Below, one piece after another: positions 51,001 through 54,000 of a DNA stretch of 64,000 nt. The notes below the pieces were generated by a model. The model saw only the letters and a list, made by a program, of their open reading frames with translations, was not told the origin of the DNA and did no database searches. The stretch covers positions 30,728,318-30,792,317 of the forward strand of contig OZ026601.1 of assembly GCA_964020085.1 (NCBI GenBank), written 5' to 3'. Position 1 is the first letter of the stretch, and each line of letters begins with the position of its first letter. Origin of the DNA: Micromussa lordhowensis. Its lineage: Eukaryota > Cnidaria > Anthozoa > Scleractinia > Lobophylliidae. A program made the position numbers and the translations under genes.

Positions 51001-54000
51001 TCCAGTCACAGCTGGCCATCGTACTACGTATGGTGAATTGGTTGTCCTTGTTTATTTGAAGCGCAGTAGTCTTTGTAGTCAGAGTGAAGACTCTATGCAG
51101 TCACTGTCCCTCTGTAAAAATGTTTTAATGAAATCAAAATATACTGGTAATGTCTTTCGGGTTTCAGGAGGATTTTATTCCGACGATGTCGGCTATGTGG
51201 AAACAAGCTGCAAGAAATGTCCAAATGGTTCTTTTGTTCACTTTAATAAAACACCAGGAAGACAAGTTCAAGATTGCAAATCTTGTCCAGAGGGTGAGTA
51301 ACGCCCTCTGGTACCTATGTGGGCCTTTTCTATAGGATTATGCTTTTCTTCATTATTGAATTCGACTATTCTCCAAATAATTTATAAAAGTCATTAACTT
51401 ACAAACCATATAATTAACACAAACATTGACAACAATATATATCTTGCAAATGACTATAAAGATCATATGTGTGAACTGCGGAGAAAGATATGAAGACATA
51501 GATGATCATTGCAGGTATATACACAACTTAAGCAGTTGTGAAATTAAAGCCTGAAAAAAATTCAGGCCTGAACGGGATTCGAACCCATGAACTCAGCGAT
51601 ACCTGCAATGATCATCTATGTGTTCGGATCTTTCTCCGCAGTTCAAATACACGATCTTTCATATATTCACTTGCATTCTTCACCATCTACAGGTATATTA
51701 CTAACGGGTATAACTAACAATGTGTCCCGCGCCAATTTGGCTTGATAGCTCAGTTGGTAGAGCGCTGCACCTGTATCGCAGAGATCATGAGTTCGAATCC
51801 CGTTCAGGCCTGAATTTTTTAAGGCTTTCACAGCTGCTTAAGTTGTGCATATAACTGCGATGATCATCCGATCATCCATGTCTTCGTAATATATACCCTA
51901 TACACCATTTAGTGGTCTTTTGTTTTCCTTCAAATTAGCCCTGGTTGCCTCGTTCTTAAACTCGAAATTCAAAAGAATATTTTCCTCTAAACGAGGCAAC
52001 GCGGGCTAATTTGCAAGCAAACAAAAGAACACTAAAATGTCGGCCATTTTGGAATAAGGTGTATTAGAAACACTCTTTACTTCCATTTACAACCTTTGTG
52101 TAGAAGTTGCTTTGGGGCCAGGCTAAGTTGCATTTCGTTGTAGCAGCAGCCTAACAAATCTTTAAATTAAAACTATTAACTCGTTTTATTGAACCTGAAA
52201 AAAATCCAAAAATTACCGCGTTATTTGAAAGAAGAAGGTTGGTGTTTGTGTTTTTTTTGACAAAATGATAAATACTAATTTGTTTGCATTGGGTAAAATT
52301 TGTACAGCGTCGTATACGACTCTTAATGATGAATTCTTTTAGTGTGAGAATTTCGGAAAGCTTCCTGACAAACTTTGCTTCGCCTTGGAAGGTTACTCCG
52401 GCGATTTAAAATGATATTCTTCATTTAAAACTGGCAACCCGCACAGACGAAATACTCAGAGGGACTCCTGGTCATCGGGTTGGCAAACTAAAGCGACTTG
52501 GGGTGTTCCTCCTGCCTAAAATTGAACGTTTGAACTTCGATAGACTTGATTAGGTCTGCATACATTTTGTAGTAGTGATGATTCTTAAATTCCTCGTCTT
52601 CAACAGGAACCGAAACTGACTTCTTTGCTGGATATCGAGCTTGTAAATGTTTGGAAGGATTTTATCGAACCCATATGTTCGAGAAATGTTACAAATGTGG
52701 ACAAGGTGGATTGAAATGCCAAGATGATTACGCTTCATTGAAGTCAGGTCATTGGTGGGAATGGCGAAATGTGACACACAAGATGCTTCCCGGTGTAAAA
52801 TTTCTTTATCTGATACCAATACCTTACAAGTGTCCTACTCAAGAGTCTTGCAAAGGTGATTTAGATTCTCCGTGTGCGGACGGGTATGAGGGCCCACTCT
52901 GTGCAGTTTGCAGTTCAGGATACTACAAGCAATTGCAGGAATGCAAAAAGTGTTCAACAAAGAAGTGGATGCTGGCGCAGTTGTCGATCATTGCAGCCAT
53001 TGTCCTGATAATCACTGTTGTTTTGGTTAGAACGGGGAAAAGAAAAACTGAAAAGGAAGGAGGGCAGCCCTTGATAGATGTGCTTTTGATTAAACTTAAG
53101 ATCGTGCTTGGTTTTTATCAGGTTACCTATGGTTTACTGCAAACATTCTCATACATAAAATGGCCGGGCTCCTTGCAAGTAATCGCCAAATATTCAGGAA
53201 TACTCCAGATGGGTGTCCTTCAGGTGGCACCCATTTACTGCCTTTTCCCGGGATTAAAAGTGGATGCTTTTGGAAGCTTGTTTGCGTTGATGTTACTGAA
53301 TTCTTTCGTCATTGGCTTTTCTGCTGTCGCTTATGGAATACGTAAAGTGATCATCTTAAGAGATCAAAACACGGAGGACACCGAAAAGTTAAGAACATCT
53401 CAGAGACGAAAGAATTCGTGTACAGAAATGTGTTTTTCTACTTGTTCGTGACTTACCTGAGTACATGTTCTAAGACAGTCAATGTCCTACCACTTAATTG
53501 CCGGACACTTTGCAGAGACGAGAAGGAAGAGTTCTGTAACAATTTCCTTAGAGCAGATTACAGCATACAATGTCAAGGTACACAATACAACCGTCTACTT
53601 ATTGGAACGTACGTTTCAGCTACCTATATCGTCGCGCTCCCTGTCATTTTATTTGTCGCCATTTGGAAACAGCAGAGACCACCCACGGCAGATGCTGAGA
53701 CACCTCGGCATTCAGGTTGTGGGAAGGAAATGATCGCAGGATTGCGATTCCTCTTTGAAAGCTACAATCGTCGTTCCTGGTATTGGGAATTAGTTGAAAT
53801 GTCTCGCAAAGTTATCCTTACATCTGGTTTGATTCTTGTGAGACAAGAGAGCAGGTCATACATTGGCTTGGCATGGGTCATCGCTGGAATGTATGGAATG
53901 CTTTTTGCCTGGATCAAACCCATACAAGACTCGACCGACAACAGATTAATGACGATATCTCTGGCCGTTACTGTGGTCAACCTGGGTGTTGGAGCTGTGA

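Noticed and set aside
51739..51810. tRNA gene on the plus strand
   Set aside because: Better acceptor pairing than the others but the same defective anticodon arm and attached SINE body.
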